From contig NZ_CP125655.1 in assembly GCF_030053835.1 (NCBI RefSeq), forward strand, positions 3,596,001-3,660,000: DNA of 64,000 nt, in the 5' to 3' direction. The position numbers and the translations under genes were made by a program. Source of the stretch: Cellulomonas sp. ES6. GTDB taxonomy: Bacteria; Actinomycetota; Actinomycetes; Actinomycetales; Cellulomonadaceae. The notes beneath the pieces are model-generated. The model searched no databases and had not been told where the DNA came from. It saw only the letters and a list, made by a program, of their open reading frames with translations. Numbering within the stretch: the stretch's first letter is position 1; each line of letters opens with the position of its first letter. Of the stretch, positions 9,101 through 17,127 are shown one piece after another.

Positions 9101-10644
9101 GCGACGCCGTGCGCCGCCGCCGCGGCCACCAGCACGTCCCGCAGCACCAGCGGCGTGCCGTCGGCGGGCGCCGCCACCGGCCCCAGCGAGGCGAGCGAGT
9201 CGTACAGCGCGCGGAACACGGCGTAGCCCAGCGTCAGCGGCTCCGCGGAGACCCACTCCAGGTCGATGAACCGGGGGCCGTCCGGCAGCACCAGCAGGTT
9301 GCGGGGCAGCGCGTCGAGGAGGTCGCCGGAGACGGTCGCCTCCGGTCCTGCGGCCGGGTCGACGCCGGCCCGCTCGCAGAACGCCGCGAGCCAGGTGCCC
9401 AGCCACTCCGCGACGTCCTCGGCGCGCCAGCCCTCGCGGCCGAGGCGGTCGGCGAGCGTCGCGGACCACGGGGCGCCCCCGAGGTACCGCTCGTCCTCGA
9501 GCCTCACCCCGATGCCGGCCACGGTCGTGGCGAGGTCGGGCAGCGGACGGCGGCGCCGCACCTCCACCCCGTCCGCCGTGCGCTCGAACGTCGTGACCTT
9601 GGCGAACTCCGGACGCCGGGCCGAGGACCCGAAGTACCAGGCGAGCGGGCCGACGGGCGACAGCTCGGCCGCGGAGGCGCGGACGAGGAACGAGGAGGAC
9701 AGGTCCGCGACCAGCCCGTTGCGGACGACCGGCCCCCAGGCGCGCGTCAGGTCCATCGCCGTCGTCGCGGGCTCCTGGTGGTCGGCGTGCCCGGTCGCCG
9801 CGACCAGCGGGAGCACGTCGAACCCGTCGTGCTCCAGCGCGTCGTGCGCGACCACGGTGGTCGGCAGCTTGTAGTCGGGGAACGGGTAGTACCAGTCCAG
9901 GTGCGTGAGGCCGGCGCCGCGCAGGCGCCGCGCGAGCTCGTCCCGGCCGAACGTGACGACGCCGTCCGGGGCGTACCGGTCCTCGAGCCCGAACATCCGC
10001 CGCCCGACGTGGTCCTCGGGGAAGCCCGCGAAGTACTTCAGCCCGAGCTGGTTCTCGATCGCGAGGACGAGCTGGCCGTCGGGCTCGAGCAGCCCGACGA
10101 TGTGCTCGAGCATGACGTCGACCGGGTCACGGTCGCCCGCGTCGAACCCGAACACGCGGGAGTACTCCAGGACGCCGACCATCACGACGGTCTGGAACCG
10201 GCGGGGGTGCCCGAACCCCTGGATGGTGTCCGCCACCACCTGCACGTTCGGCAGGTCGCGGCAGCGGTCCGCGCACACGCTGGCGCGGCGCGGCGAGCCC
10301 TCCACCGCGACGACCTCGAGCCCGGCCTCGCCGAGACCGCGCGTGACGGCGCCCATGCCGGCCCCGACCTCGAGCACCGGACCCGTGACGGAGGGGAGGA
10401 GGGGGCGCACCAGGTTCGCGCGCTGGTGGCTCAGGTGGTAGCGGGACGGCCAGTCCCGGATGTGGCGCTCGACCTCGCGGGACAGGGACGACACGTCGGT
10501 GGCGTCCCGGACGGAGGTGGCGACCCAGGTCTCGTAGTCGTCGCCGTCGTTGTAGCCGAACTCGGGGGCGTCCGTGCCCTCCGGGACCCACAGGCGTGAC
10601 GTGCCGTGCCGCTGGTAGCCGAGGGCGGCGAGGTCCAGGGTCAT
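6199..10644 (-). CDS. Giant multidomain polysaccharide enzyme: methyltransferase, kinase-like, coiled coil, GT4, RgpF
   Basis: The 1481-residue product carries several recognisable modules. Residues 60-220 are a class I SAM methyltransferase (LEVGAG at 91-96, then AVEGSPRRA). About 330-530 resembles an aminoglycoside-phosphotransferase/kinase fold: a FAKVTTFER strand near 347, GDLLDALPRNLLV near 440-452 and IDLEW near 459. A heptad-like Glu/Leu/Arg segment at about 568-612 suggests a coiled coil. A short YYRARHPDL repeat (about 685) precedes a GT4 glycosyltransferase (HEASRTGAP near 735, PRKGVEFF near 948). The C-terminal 240 residues are RgpF-like (HGHFHYPEL, VVPNRGRDLAPLL, HVHGKKSPH), a family linked to rhamnan polymers. 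The start at 10644 has GGGAG eight bases upstream; an in-frame ATG at 10701 is possible. It probably extends, caps or modifies a rhamnose-rich wall polysaccharide. Confidence 0.8.
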   Translation of the reverse strand: MTLDLAALGYQRHGTSRLWVPEGTDAPEFGYNDGDDYETWVATSVRDATDVSSLSREVERHIRDWPSRYHLSHQRANLVRPLLPSVTGPVLEVGAGMGAVTRGLGEAGLEVVAVEGSPRRASVCADRCRDLPNVQVVADTIQGFGHPRRFQTVVMVGVLEYSRVFGFDAGDRDPVDVMLEHIVGLLEPDGQLVLAIENQLGLKYFAGFPEDHVGRRMFGLEDRYAPDGVVTFGRDELARRLRGAGLTHLDWYYPFPDYKLPTTVVAHDALEHDGFDVLPLVAATGHADHQEPATTAMDLTRAWGPVVRNGLVADLSSSFLVRASAAELSPVGPLAWYFGSSARRPEFAKVTTFERTADGVEVRRRRPLPDLATTVAGIGVRLEDERYLGGAPWSATLADRLGREGWRAEDVAEWLGTWLAAFCERAGVDPAAGPEATVSGDLLDALPRNLLVLPDGPRFIDLEWVSAEPLTLGYAVFRALYDSLASLGPVAAPADGTPLVLRDVLVAAAAAHGVALTDADLAAHWERERAFQSTVLGAPVATDAVQALGAHLRVRTDLDAVIASHERLPALEAGLREDALRHATLLEQTREELDRTREGLEGELAQATGAAEGLGAAAHALRAQVEDLHRSTSWRVTAPLRVTSRQAARARRVAGRLLRGGTLRAAAPTPPPAGPDVTADLDLAYYRARHPDLAGLDDAQLTAHFRDHGHAEGRLGRSLMSTADVHVRHLDPARETVLLVLHEASRTGAPVLGWNLARELGARRDVVVVLLRGGELADDLRQVAAATVRLDVDPDTWVPHDAEALAADLVSRFRPSWALANSAATHALVPALDRAGVPVVALVHEFGSSMRPAGVLAGMFATASEVVFSAPIVAESMRREYADLLAREPHVVPQGQSELPPGAADAPGARPTPIGTDGVDADLPERDAAEYLAGLEPDAVLVLGAGTVSPRKGVEFFLQAADHVRRTRPDAPVRFAWVGHRIGPLQWYVEELHEQLLRSGVGDRVTFLAPVADLGPLFERADVFLLSSRLDPLPNVTIDAALAGVPVVAFDGASGFAEWLAADPRLSGLVVPHLDATAAGALVLDLADDPARRQELGQVLRSAGRLAFDMSLYAERLEALGAAARARRDQEARDVETIRGAGAFDPALYTDPSREGADPGTLLAEYVHRSALTTPRARPRTGLLVRRPVPGFHPLAYAEQAPGYDEARDGDPLADFLRRGRPAGPWLREVLGPDAAEVRGDTGARVLVHGHFHYPELVDDLLTRLALNTHPVHLHLTTGTRAGADLLEQRVAQSGLPSWEVEVVPNRGRDLAPLLTGIGRRALDHDLVLHVHGKKSPHVDPEVGDRWRTFLYENLVGGREPMLDVICAAFADRPALGLVSPEDPHLNDWDLNRPQGERLAARLGLATPLTTHFDFPLGTMFWARTEALRPLLEAGFDWSEYPAEPLPIDGTVLHALERLVPFVVADRGFGYAKSAVPGIVR

Positions 10645-10762
10645 GAGGGGTGCTCCCGGTGGGTCGGTGCCCGCCGGTGGGCGGGCGTCGGCTGGTCGCA
10701 CGGCGGTCGCTCGACCAGCCGTCCGGCCCCCGCAGGTTACCGGAGCGGGGGTGGCGTGACGC

Positions 10763-11716
10763 TCAGCGCGGCCCGGCGGCGCCCGGCGCGGCAGCCCGTG
10801 CGACCGACCCCGCGCTGACGGCCCGCCAGGTCCCGGCGATGCCGTCGGCGAGCGACGTCAGGGGCCGCCAGCCGAGCGTCTCGGCGGCCCTGCGGCAGTC
10901 CAGCCACGTCGACCGGGCGTCGAACGACCGGGAGGGGTGGTGGTGCACGACCACGGGCGTCCCGCCGACCGTCGCGCGCACGGTGGCGAGGAGGTGCTCC
11001 AGGCTCGTCGGCTCGCCCGCCCCCACGTTGAGGACCCCGTCCGGGGGTGCGCCGGCCTCGACCGCGAGCACCAGCGCCCGGACGACGTCGTCGACGTGGA
11101 CGTAGTCGCGCGCCACCGACATGTCGCCGAACACGTGCAGGTCCTGCCCGCCGGCGACCGCGTGGAGCCAGTGCGAGACGACGCCCTGGCCGGGTGCCAC
11201 GGGCTGGCCGGGGCCGTACGCGTTGGAGACGCGGAGCACGAGCCCGGGCGCCGCGGCGTCGTGCAGGCGGTGCTCGAGCGCGAGCTTGGCGCGCCCGTAC
11301 GCGTTGCGCGGGCGGGTGGGCGACGTCTCCGCGTACGGCGGGTCCGCGGCCTCGTCGTAGACGGTGCCGCCGCTGCTGAGCAGGAGCACGCGGGCGGGGC
11401 TCCCGGCCCCGGCGAGCCCGGCGAGGAGCAGGTCGAACGCCTCGAGGTCGAGCCCGACGCGGTCGGGGTCGTTCTCGGCGATCATCGGGTTGATCGACGA
11501 CGCCGCCCACACGACCCAGTCCGCCGCGGCGACCTCGGGGGAGAGCCCGCGCGGCCCCGACACGGGCCGGCTGCGGTCGAACCCGAGCACGCGGTGGCCG
11601 TTCTCCTCGAGGGCGGCGCACGCGCGCCGGCCGATGAAGCCGCCGCTGCCCACGACGGCCACCGTGCGGCCACCCCCGGAGGGGCCGGCCGCCCCGCGAG
11701 GCGGGGCGACGATCAC
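10763..11716 (-). CDS. NAD-dependent epimerase/dehydratase (SDR family)
   Basis: This 317-residue extended SDR protein has GSGGFIG at residues 23-29, LLLSSGGTVY before the active site, and Tyr140-x3-Lys144 (YGRAKLALE). The C-terminal part includes RDYVHVDDVVRAL and VLNVGAGEPTSL, as in nucleotide-sugar 4-epimerases and dehydratases. The GTG at 11716 is preferred because GAGGGGG lies five bases before it; a longer frame from 11791 has no ribosome site. It lies downstream of the YfhO-type gene, on the same strand, beyond a hairpin, and 118 bases before the giant glycosyltransferase. It likely supplies a nucleotide sugar for the local polymer, but the exact substrate is unknown. Confidence 0.8.
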   Translation of the reverse strand: MIVAPPRGAAGPSGGGRTVAVVGSGGFIGRRACAALEENGHRVLGFDRSRPVSGPRGLSPEVAAADWVVWAASSINPMIAENDPDRVGLDLEAFDLLLAGLAGAGSPARVLLLSSGGTVYDEAADPPYAETSPTRPRNAYGRAKLALEHRLHDAAAPGLVLRVSNAYGPGQPVAPGQGVVSHWLHAVAGGQDLHVFGDMSVARDYVHVDDVVRALVLAVEAGAPPDGVLNVGAGEPTSLEHLLATVRATVGGTPVVVHHHPSRSFDARSTWLDCRRAAETLGWRPLTSLADGIAGTWRAVSAGSVARAAAPGAAGPR

Positions 11717-11793
11717 GCGGCCCCCTCGACGTGGCGCGGACGGTCGAGGGTCCCCTGGCTTGCCGTGCGCATGCGGGACATCATGCCGCATGC

Positions 11794-11843
11794 CCGCGGG
11801 CGCCCCGGGCGACCTCGCGCGAGGTCGTCGGGCGACCCGCGGG
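11794..11843 (-). terminator. Hairpin between the YfhO-type and epimerase genes
   Basis: An 18-base perfect palindrome (11810-11827) is flanked by imperfect GC-rich arms reaching about 11794 and 11843. It lies just after the stop of the upstream minus-strand gene and is a plausible terminator. Confidence 0.5.
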
Positions 11844-11860
11844 CGCGGCCCGGGTGGCCG

Positions 11861-14800
11861 TCACGCCGGGGGCGCGCCGTCCCCGTCCGCGCGGCGGGTG
11901 CCCGCGTCGTGCGGACGGTCGGCCCCCGCGTCGTCGACGCGACCGGTCCCCGCCGCCCCGGCGTCGTCGGCGGGCGCCTCGTCCGCCCGCTCCGTGGGCT
12001 CCGCGCCGTCGGTGGGCTCCGCGCCGTCCGGGGCCGGCGCGCCGCCGGCCTCCTCGTCGGCGCCCCGGCGACGGCGCCGCAGCGCCCCCACCGCGATCAC
12101 CACGAGCGACACCAGGACGACGCCGCCGGCGGTGACGGAGAGCACGGCCCCGGTGCGCAGGCCGGGCGGGTCGTAGCTGAACCGCACGACGTGGGAGCCC
12201 GCCTCGACGTACACGGCGCCCATCGCCTCGTCCGCGTCCACGAGGGTCCGCTCGACGCCGTCGACGGTCACGCCCCAGCCCTTGGTGCGGACCGCCTCGG
12301 CGAACACGAGCCAGCCGCCGCCGTCCGCGTCGACGCGGGCGCTGACGACGCCGCCGTCGTCCTCCAGCACCGTGACGTCCGCCTGCGCGTCACCGGGCAC
12401 GTCCTGGTCGTCCTCGGGGTGCTCGAGCACCACGGTCGACGGGTCCAGGTCGCCCGAGGCGATGAGGTCGACGCGCTCCTGCTCGTCGGTGACGACGACC
12501 GCGTCGGGGGCCCAGCGGATGCGCGGGGCGGCGGTGGTGCGCTCGTACACGGTGGCGTCCCCGGCGTCGACGAGCGTCAGCCCGTCGTCGGGGTCGGGTC
12601 GCACGACGACCGGCGCCCACGTCCCGGAGTCGTCGGCCTGCACGGTCAGCTCGGAGACGCCGTCGACCGTCAGCTCGAGCCGGACGGTGGCGTCGGGGGC
12701 GACGTCCTCGGCCGCGAGGGCGACCCAGGTGCCGTACGGGTCCGTCGTCGCGGGGAGCGGGCGCGAGGTCTGCGTGACGACGGACCCGTCCTCGGCGAGC
12801 ACCCGGACGTGGAGCTCGCTCTCGCCCGACGGCTGCGCCCCCTGGGGGAGGATCACCTGGACCCCGCTGAGGGGCCCGGTGACCGGCACGGAGAGCACGG
12901 CGCCCTGGACGACCTGCTCGCGGGTGACGGTGGCCGCCGGCTCGGGCGTGCCGGCCGGGGCGGCCCGGGGGTCGGTCACCGCGTAGCGGACCGCCATCCG
13001 GTCCAGCACCGGCGAGGACATCGCGGGGAAGTCGAGCAGCGAGAACGTGCGCGTCGCCATGGCGTCCTCGTCGGCGGCGAGCAGCAGCGCCTTCCACTCG
13101 GGCTGGTGGAACGAGTGGCCGGTCACGGCGCGCAGGCCGTAGAAGCTCGACGTGGCGGGGTACATCGTCCAGCCCGCGGCGGCGTAGCGGTCGTGGCCGA
13201 TGTGGTCGAGCAGGTACCGGTGCGTCTGCGTGACCGGGTAGAACGTCTCCTTGTCGGAGATCGGCCACCAGGTCCGCGCGACCGGCACGGCCTGGGCCAT
13301 CACGACGAGGGGGAGTGCGACGCCCGCGACCACCGCGAGGAACCGGCGCCGGGTCGCGAACGCGAGCAGGACCAGGAGGCCCGACCCGGCGAGGGCGGTC
13401 GCCGCCACGAGCGCGTCGACCCGCAGCCGCGCCTCCACGTGCGGCGGCACCAGGTCCAGGCCCCGCACCACCAGCAGGCCGATGCCGCCGATCAGCACGA
13501 CGACGAGCACCCACCGGACCACGAGCAGCACGGTGGCGGTGCGGCGGCGTGCCGGCGCGGGCGTGCCGGCGTCCTCGCCGTCCGCGGCGTTCGCGGCATC
13601 CGCGGTCGGTGGCGCGTCGACGTCGGACCCCGGCGTGCCGTCGCGCGCGTCGGCGCGGCGCACCAGGGCCTGGAACCCGATGGCGGCGGCGAGCGCGGCG
13701 AAGAACCCGATGACGGACCGGACGCGGCCGATGAAGTTGTTGGAGAACACCGGCAGGTTCTGGACCAGGCCGAGGGCGGCGCCGCCCTGGTACACGAGCC
13801 ACGCCCCGACGAGCATGCCGCCGACCGCGTAGGCCGGCACCCAGCCGGACCCGCGGCGGGGACGTGCCAGCACCGCGGTGCAGATCAGGACGAGCGCGCC
13901 CGCGCCGAGGTACGAGAAGGACTCGACCGGGTTGAACGGGGACAGCCAGGTGCTCTCCGTCTGGTTCGCGACGTCCCCGATCATCTGCGGGACCAGCGTG
14001 CTCGCGACGCTCGACCACCACAGGTGGTGGCCGGGGGTCGCCTGCCGCGCCTCGAAGTCGATGGTGGTCATCGCCTCGTTGATGAACGGCAGCATCTGCC
14101 ACGCGCACAGCGCGATCCCGAGGGCGCCGGCGGCGCCTCCCAGCAGGAGCGCCCGCAGCCAGGTGCGCAGCGGCGCGCGGACGGCGACCATGCGGACGAC
14201 CGCGAAGACGACGATCGCGTAGGCGGCGTACCCGACGACCGCCGGGAAGCTGAGCATGAGCATCGCGGCGACGATCACGGCCAGCGGGATCGTGTCGCGC
14301 CACCGTCGCCTCATCAGCAGACGGTCCGTCGCCCAGAAGGCGAGGGGGATGAGCGCCGCCACGCGCGTGTGCTGCCAGTTGGTCCACGCGATCATGAACC
14401 CGCTCGCGACGTAGACCAGCCCGCCCACGGCTCCGGCCCGGGCCGACAGGCCGAGCCGGCGGCACAGGAGGGTCATGCCGACGACGGCGACGGTGATCTC
14501 GATGAGCTTCGTCAGGCCCGTGGCGTAGCTCGCCGGCACCAGGAACCACGCCCACGACATCGGGGACATCAGCCCGGTGCCGGGGATCGACCCCAGCGGG
14601 GTCCCGCCGATGATGTACGGGTTCCACCACGGGTTCGACCCCGTGCGCAATGCGGTCGCGAGGGCCTGGTTCTTCGGGACCTGCGAGTCGATCGTGTCGC
14701 CGATCCACGTGTTCGTCGGCGGGTGCAGCCCCACCGCGTCGCGCCACGGCGCGAGCTGCGTCAGGACGTCCGTGCCCAGGAACACGCCACGGCCCGCCAG

Positions 14801-14929
14801 CGCGGGCCCGATGGTCAGGGCGGTGAAGGCGAGGACGCTGCCCCACGCGGCGAGCGCGGTGACGTTCCGTGCCAGCCAGAGCAGCCAGGCCGGGCGGCCG
14901 GGGGCGGTCGAGGGCGTGCGAGAGCGCAT
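11861..14929 (-). CDS. YfhO-family polytopic membrane protein (GT-C-like)
   Basis: The 1022-residue protein has more than a dozen hydrophobic helices. Early motifs are LGTDVLTQLAPWRD and WWNPYIIGGTPLG, which are typical of YfhO/GT-C enzymes that take sugars from polyprenyl phosphates outside the membrane. Around residues 600-980 is a large extracytoplasmic beta-rich region, followed by a final helix (VLSVTAGGVVLVSLVVIAVG) and an acidic, Ala/Asp-rich tail. An internal acidic cytoplasmic loop sits near 440. The ATG has only a weak GGAT ribosome site. In Gram-positives YfhO is linked to glycosylation of teichoic or lipoteichoic acids; here the acceptor is unknown, and the neighbours suggest a wall polysaccharide. 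Confidence 0.75.
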   Translation of the reverse strand: MRSRTPSTAPGRPAWLLWLARNVTALAAWGSVLAFTALTIGPALAGRGVFLGTDVLTQLAPWRDAVGLHPPTNTWIGDTIDSQVPKNQALATALRTGSNPWWNPYIIGGTPLGSIPGTGLMSPMSWAWFLVPASYATGLTKLIEITVAVVGMTLLCRRLGLSARAGAVGGLVYVASGFMIAWTNWQHTRVAALIPLAFWATDRLLMRRRWRDTIPLAVIVAAMLMLSFPAVVGYAAYAIVVFAVVRMVAVRAPLRTWLRALLLGGAAGALGIALCAWQMLPFINEAMTTIDFEARQATPGHHLWWSSVASTLVPQMIGDVANQTESTWLSPFNPVESFSYLGAGALVLICTAVLARPRRGSGWVPAYAVGGMLVGAWLVYQGGAALGLVQNLPVFSNNFIGRVRSVIGFFAALAAAIGFQALVRRADARDGTPGSDVDAPPTADAANAADGEDAGTPAPARRRTATVLLVVRWVLVVVLIGGIGLLVVRGLDLVPPHVEARLRVDALVAATALAGSGLLVLLAFATRRRFLAVVAGVALPLVVMAQAVPVARTWWPISDKETFYPVTQTHRYLLDHIGHDRYAAAGWTMYPATSSFYGLRAVTGHSFHQPEWKALLLAADEDAMATRTFSLLDFPAMSSPVLDRMAVRYAVTDPRAAPAGTPEPAATVTREQVVQGAVLSVPVTGPLSGVQVILPQGAQPSGESELHVRVLAEDGSVVTQTSRPLPATTDPYGTWVALAAEDVAPDATVRLELTVDGVSELTVQADDSGTWAPVVVRPDPDDGLTLVDAGDATVYERTTAAPRIRWAPDAVVVTDEQERVDLIASGDLDPSTVVLEHPEDDQDVPGDAQADVTVLEDDGGVVSARVDADGGGWLVFAEAVRTKGWGVTVDGVERTLVDADEAMGAVYVEAGSHVVRFSYDPPGLRTGAVLSVTAGGVVLVSLVVIAVGALRRRRRGADEEAGGAPAPDGAEPTDGAEPTERADEAPADDAGAAGTGRVDDAGADRPHDAGTRRADGDGAPPA

Positions 14930-15016
14930 CGGGATCCGGGTTCGTGAGGGGTCGCGGCGCGTGACAGCCTAGTCGGGACGCCCGGAGGTCCCGGTCCCGC
15001 CGGGGTCGCCATCCCG

Positions 15017-15022
15017 TAGACT
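15017..15022 (+). promoter_or_regulatory. -10 element TAGACT of the pyruvylation operon
   Basis: TAGACT lies about 60 bases before the first gene (15081), in the divergent gap with the YfhO-type gene. It is the best TAnnnT match there; no -35 is obvious. Confidence 0.4.
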
Positions 15023-15080
15023 TCCTGCGCCCGCGGCCCGTCACCAGCCACCGGACCGCCCTGCCACGAGGACCTCGTTC

Positions 15081-16169
15081 GTGATCTCCAAGCTCAAGCG
15101 CATCGCCAAGCAGCTGCTCGCGGTGCCCGCCATCCGCAAGACCTACGAGGGCGCCACCCGCGCCGTGCTCGAGGTCGGCGGCTCCAGCCGCGCGGGCAGC
15201 ACCGTGTACTCGGTGCTCGGCCTCGCGACGTTCAACCGGGAGCAGTGGGCGGTGCTGTCCGGGCGCCGCGCCTACTACCGCAACCTCGGGCGGCACCGCG
15301 TCACGCACGTCGAGCTGCGGCGCAACGTGCACCGGCTCGAGAAGGGGATCCTCATGCGTCCCCGGCGGGACGTGTTCGCGAAGGACTACATCCTCGAGAC
15401 GGTCGAGTTCTACCAGCACGCGGTCGAGCGCACGCACGACGCCCCCGCCCTGGACGCGAGCGAGCTGTCGTGGGCGCACGACGTGCTGGCCGAGTACTTC
15501 GCCCTCATCACGGTCGCCGACCCGGTGGTCGACCGGGCCCGGGCCGTGTTCGAGTCCGTGCGGGCCGTGCCGACGGACGGCGTGACCAAGCCGTACCCGC
15601 AGGGCACCATCCCGTCGAGCGGCGTGACGTACGACCAGATGCTCGCGCTGGCGAAGCAGCGCCGCTCCGTGCGCTGGTTCCTCGACAAGCCGGTCGACCG
15701 CGAGCTGGTCGACATGGCGCTGGCCGTGGGCCGCCAGGCGCCGACGGCCTGCAACCGCCTGCCGTACGAGTTCCTCGTGTTCGACGACCCGGACCAGGTG
15801 CGCAAGGTCGCGTCCATCCCGTTCGGCGCCGCGGGCTACGGCCACCAGATCCCGACGGTCGTCGTCGTCAAGGGCCGGCTGGACTCGTACTTCTCGCCGC
15901 GCGACCGCCACGTCCCGTACGTCGACGCGTCGCTGGCCGCGATGTCCTTCATGTTCGCGCTCGAGACGCTGGGCCTGAGCTCGAGCGTCATCAACTGGCC
16001 GGACTTCGAGCCGCTCGAGCGCAAGATGGCGCGGACCCTGCACCTGCAGCCGCACGAGCGCGTCATCATGCTGATCGCCGTGGGCCACGCCGACCCGGAG
16101 GGCCTCGTCGCGTTCTCGCAGAAGAAGGACCTCGACGTCCTGCGGACGTACAACAGCCTTGACTCGTAA
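15081..16169 (+). CDS. Nitroreductase-family protein associated with polysaccharide pyruvylation
   Basis: The 362-residue protein has about 180 N-terminal residues that I cannot assign, then a nitroreductase fold: RRSVRWFLDKPVDRELVDMA is the FMN-phosphate-binding start and RQAPTACNRLPYEFLVF continues it. The C-terminal GLSSSVINWPDFE and HERVIMLIAVGHAD complete the fold. It is the first gene of a tight three-gene operon with a flippase-like membrane protein and a pyruvyl transferase. Nitroreductase-like proteins of this kind are often found beside pyruvyl transferases, but their reaction is not established. GTG start with GAGG nine bases upstream. Confidence 0.8.
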   Translation: MISKLKRIAKQLLAVPAIRKTYEGATRAVLEVGGSSRAGSTVYSVLGLATFNREQWAVLSGRRAYYRNLGRHRVTHVELRRNVHRLEKGILMRPRRDVFAKDYILETVEFYQHAVERTHDAPALDASELSWAHDVLAEYFALITVADPVVDRARAVFESVRAVPTDGVTKPYPQGTIPSSGVTYDQMLALAKQRRSVRWFLDKPVDRELVDMALAVGRQAPTACNRLPYEFLVFDDPDQVRKVASIPFGAAGYGHQIPTVVVVKGRLDSYFSPRDRHVPYVDASLAAMSFMFALETLGLSSSVINWPDFEPLERKMARTLHLQPHERVIMLIAVGHADPEGLVAFSQKKDLDVLRTYNSLDS

Positions 16170-17127
16170 GCGCCTCGCCCGCGGGGCCGTCACCGTCGTC
16201 GTCCTGGCGGTCGTCGCCTACTTCTTCGGCCGGGGGCTCGCCGACAACTGGGACGCGGTGCGCGAGATCGACGTCCGCGTGAACGGCTGGACGGTCGCGG
16301 CCGTGGTGCTGTTCGCGGCGGCGGTCGTGCTGTCCGGCCTGCTGTGGGGCGCGGTGCTCGAGCACCTGGGCGACGTGCACGTCGGCCGGCTCGAGGCGGT
16401 CCGCGTCCAGTGCGCGTCCTGGCTGCTGAAGTACATCCCCGGCCAGGTCGGCTCCGTCGCGAACAAGGTGGTGTGGGGCGCGGGGCGCGGCATCTCGCGC
16501 ACCCTGGTCGTCATCACGTTCGTCTACGAGAACGTGTTCCTGCTCATCGGCTCGATCGTCCCGGCGGTCGTGGTCCTGGCGTTCGCGGACGCGTTCACCG
16601 ACCCCTCGGCCGACCTCGTGCAGGCGCTGCTGCCGGCGCTGCTCGCCCTCGTGCCGCTCCTGCTCGTCATGGACCGGCGGGTCTTCCGCTGGGGCCTGAA
16701 CCTCGTGGCCAGGCGGGCCATCAAGCGCGACGTCCCGCACGAGTACTTCCTCAGCCCGGCGCGCAGCCTGCGCTACCAGCTCGAGTTCCTGCTGCCGCGG
16801 GTGCTCAACGGCGTCGGCTTCGTGCTCATCGCCGTGTCGTTCCTCGACGTCCCGGCGAGCGCGTACCTGCCGCTGGCCGCGGCGTACGTGCTCGCGGGCG
16901 CCGTCGGCATCATGGCGGTCTTCGTCCCGTCCGGCCTCGGCGTCCGGGAGGGCGTCGTGGTGCTGCTCGCGTCCCGCTACATGCCCGTCGAGCAGGCGAT
17001 CGTGCTCTCGCTCGTCGCGCGCCTGCTCAGCACCGTCGGCGACGGTGTCGTCGCCCTCGTCTACGCCGCGCTGAAGGCCCGCAGCCTGCGGACCGCGCGC
17101 CGCCTCAAGGAAGGTCGTCCCGCATGA
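16159..17127 (+). CDS. Lysylphosphatidylglycerol-synthase-TM / flippase-like membrane protein
   Basis: This 322-residue protein has eight or so helices and the family hallmarks LLKYIPGQVGS (residues ~92-102) and FVPSGLGVREGVVVLL near 255, matching the UPF0104/LPG_synthase_TM family. Members may move or modify lipid-linked molecules. The only upstream start keeping full length is TTG at 16159, overlapping the previous stop by 11 bases; its ribosome site is weak, so expression probably depends on coupling. The stop overlaps the next ATG (ATGA). It sits between a nitroreductase-like gene and a pyruvyl transferase, suggesting handling of a lipid-linked sugar. Confidence 0.8.
   Translation: MTRKRLARGAVTVVVLAVVAYFFGRGLADNWDAVREIDVRVNGWTVAAVVLFAAAVVLSGLLWGAVLEHLGDVHVGRLEAVRVQCASWLLKYIPGQVGSVANKVVWGAGRGISRTLVVITFVYENVFLLIGSIVPAVVVLAFADAFTDPSADLVQALLPALLALVPLLLVMDRRVFRWGLNLVARRAIKRDVPHEYFLSPARSLRYQLEFLLPRVLNGVGFVLIAVSFLDVPASAYLPLAAAYVLAGAVGIMAVFVPSGLGVREGVVVLLASRYMPVEQAIVLSLVARLLSTVGDGVVALVYAALKARSLRTARRLKEGRPA

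Noticed and set aside
10645..10701. Longer N-terminus of the giant glycosyltransferase from 10701
   Set aside because: The extension is a Pro/Ala run without a good ribosome site; ATG 10644 is better spaced, though the longer form is not excluded.
11717..11791. Longer N-terminus of the epimerase from ATG 11791
   Set aside because: No ribosome site, and the added residues match no SDR feature; GTG 11716 has GAGGGGG at ideal spacing.
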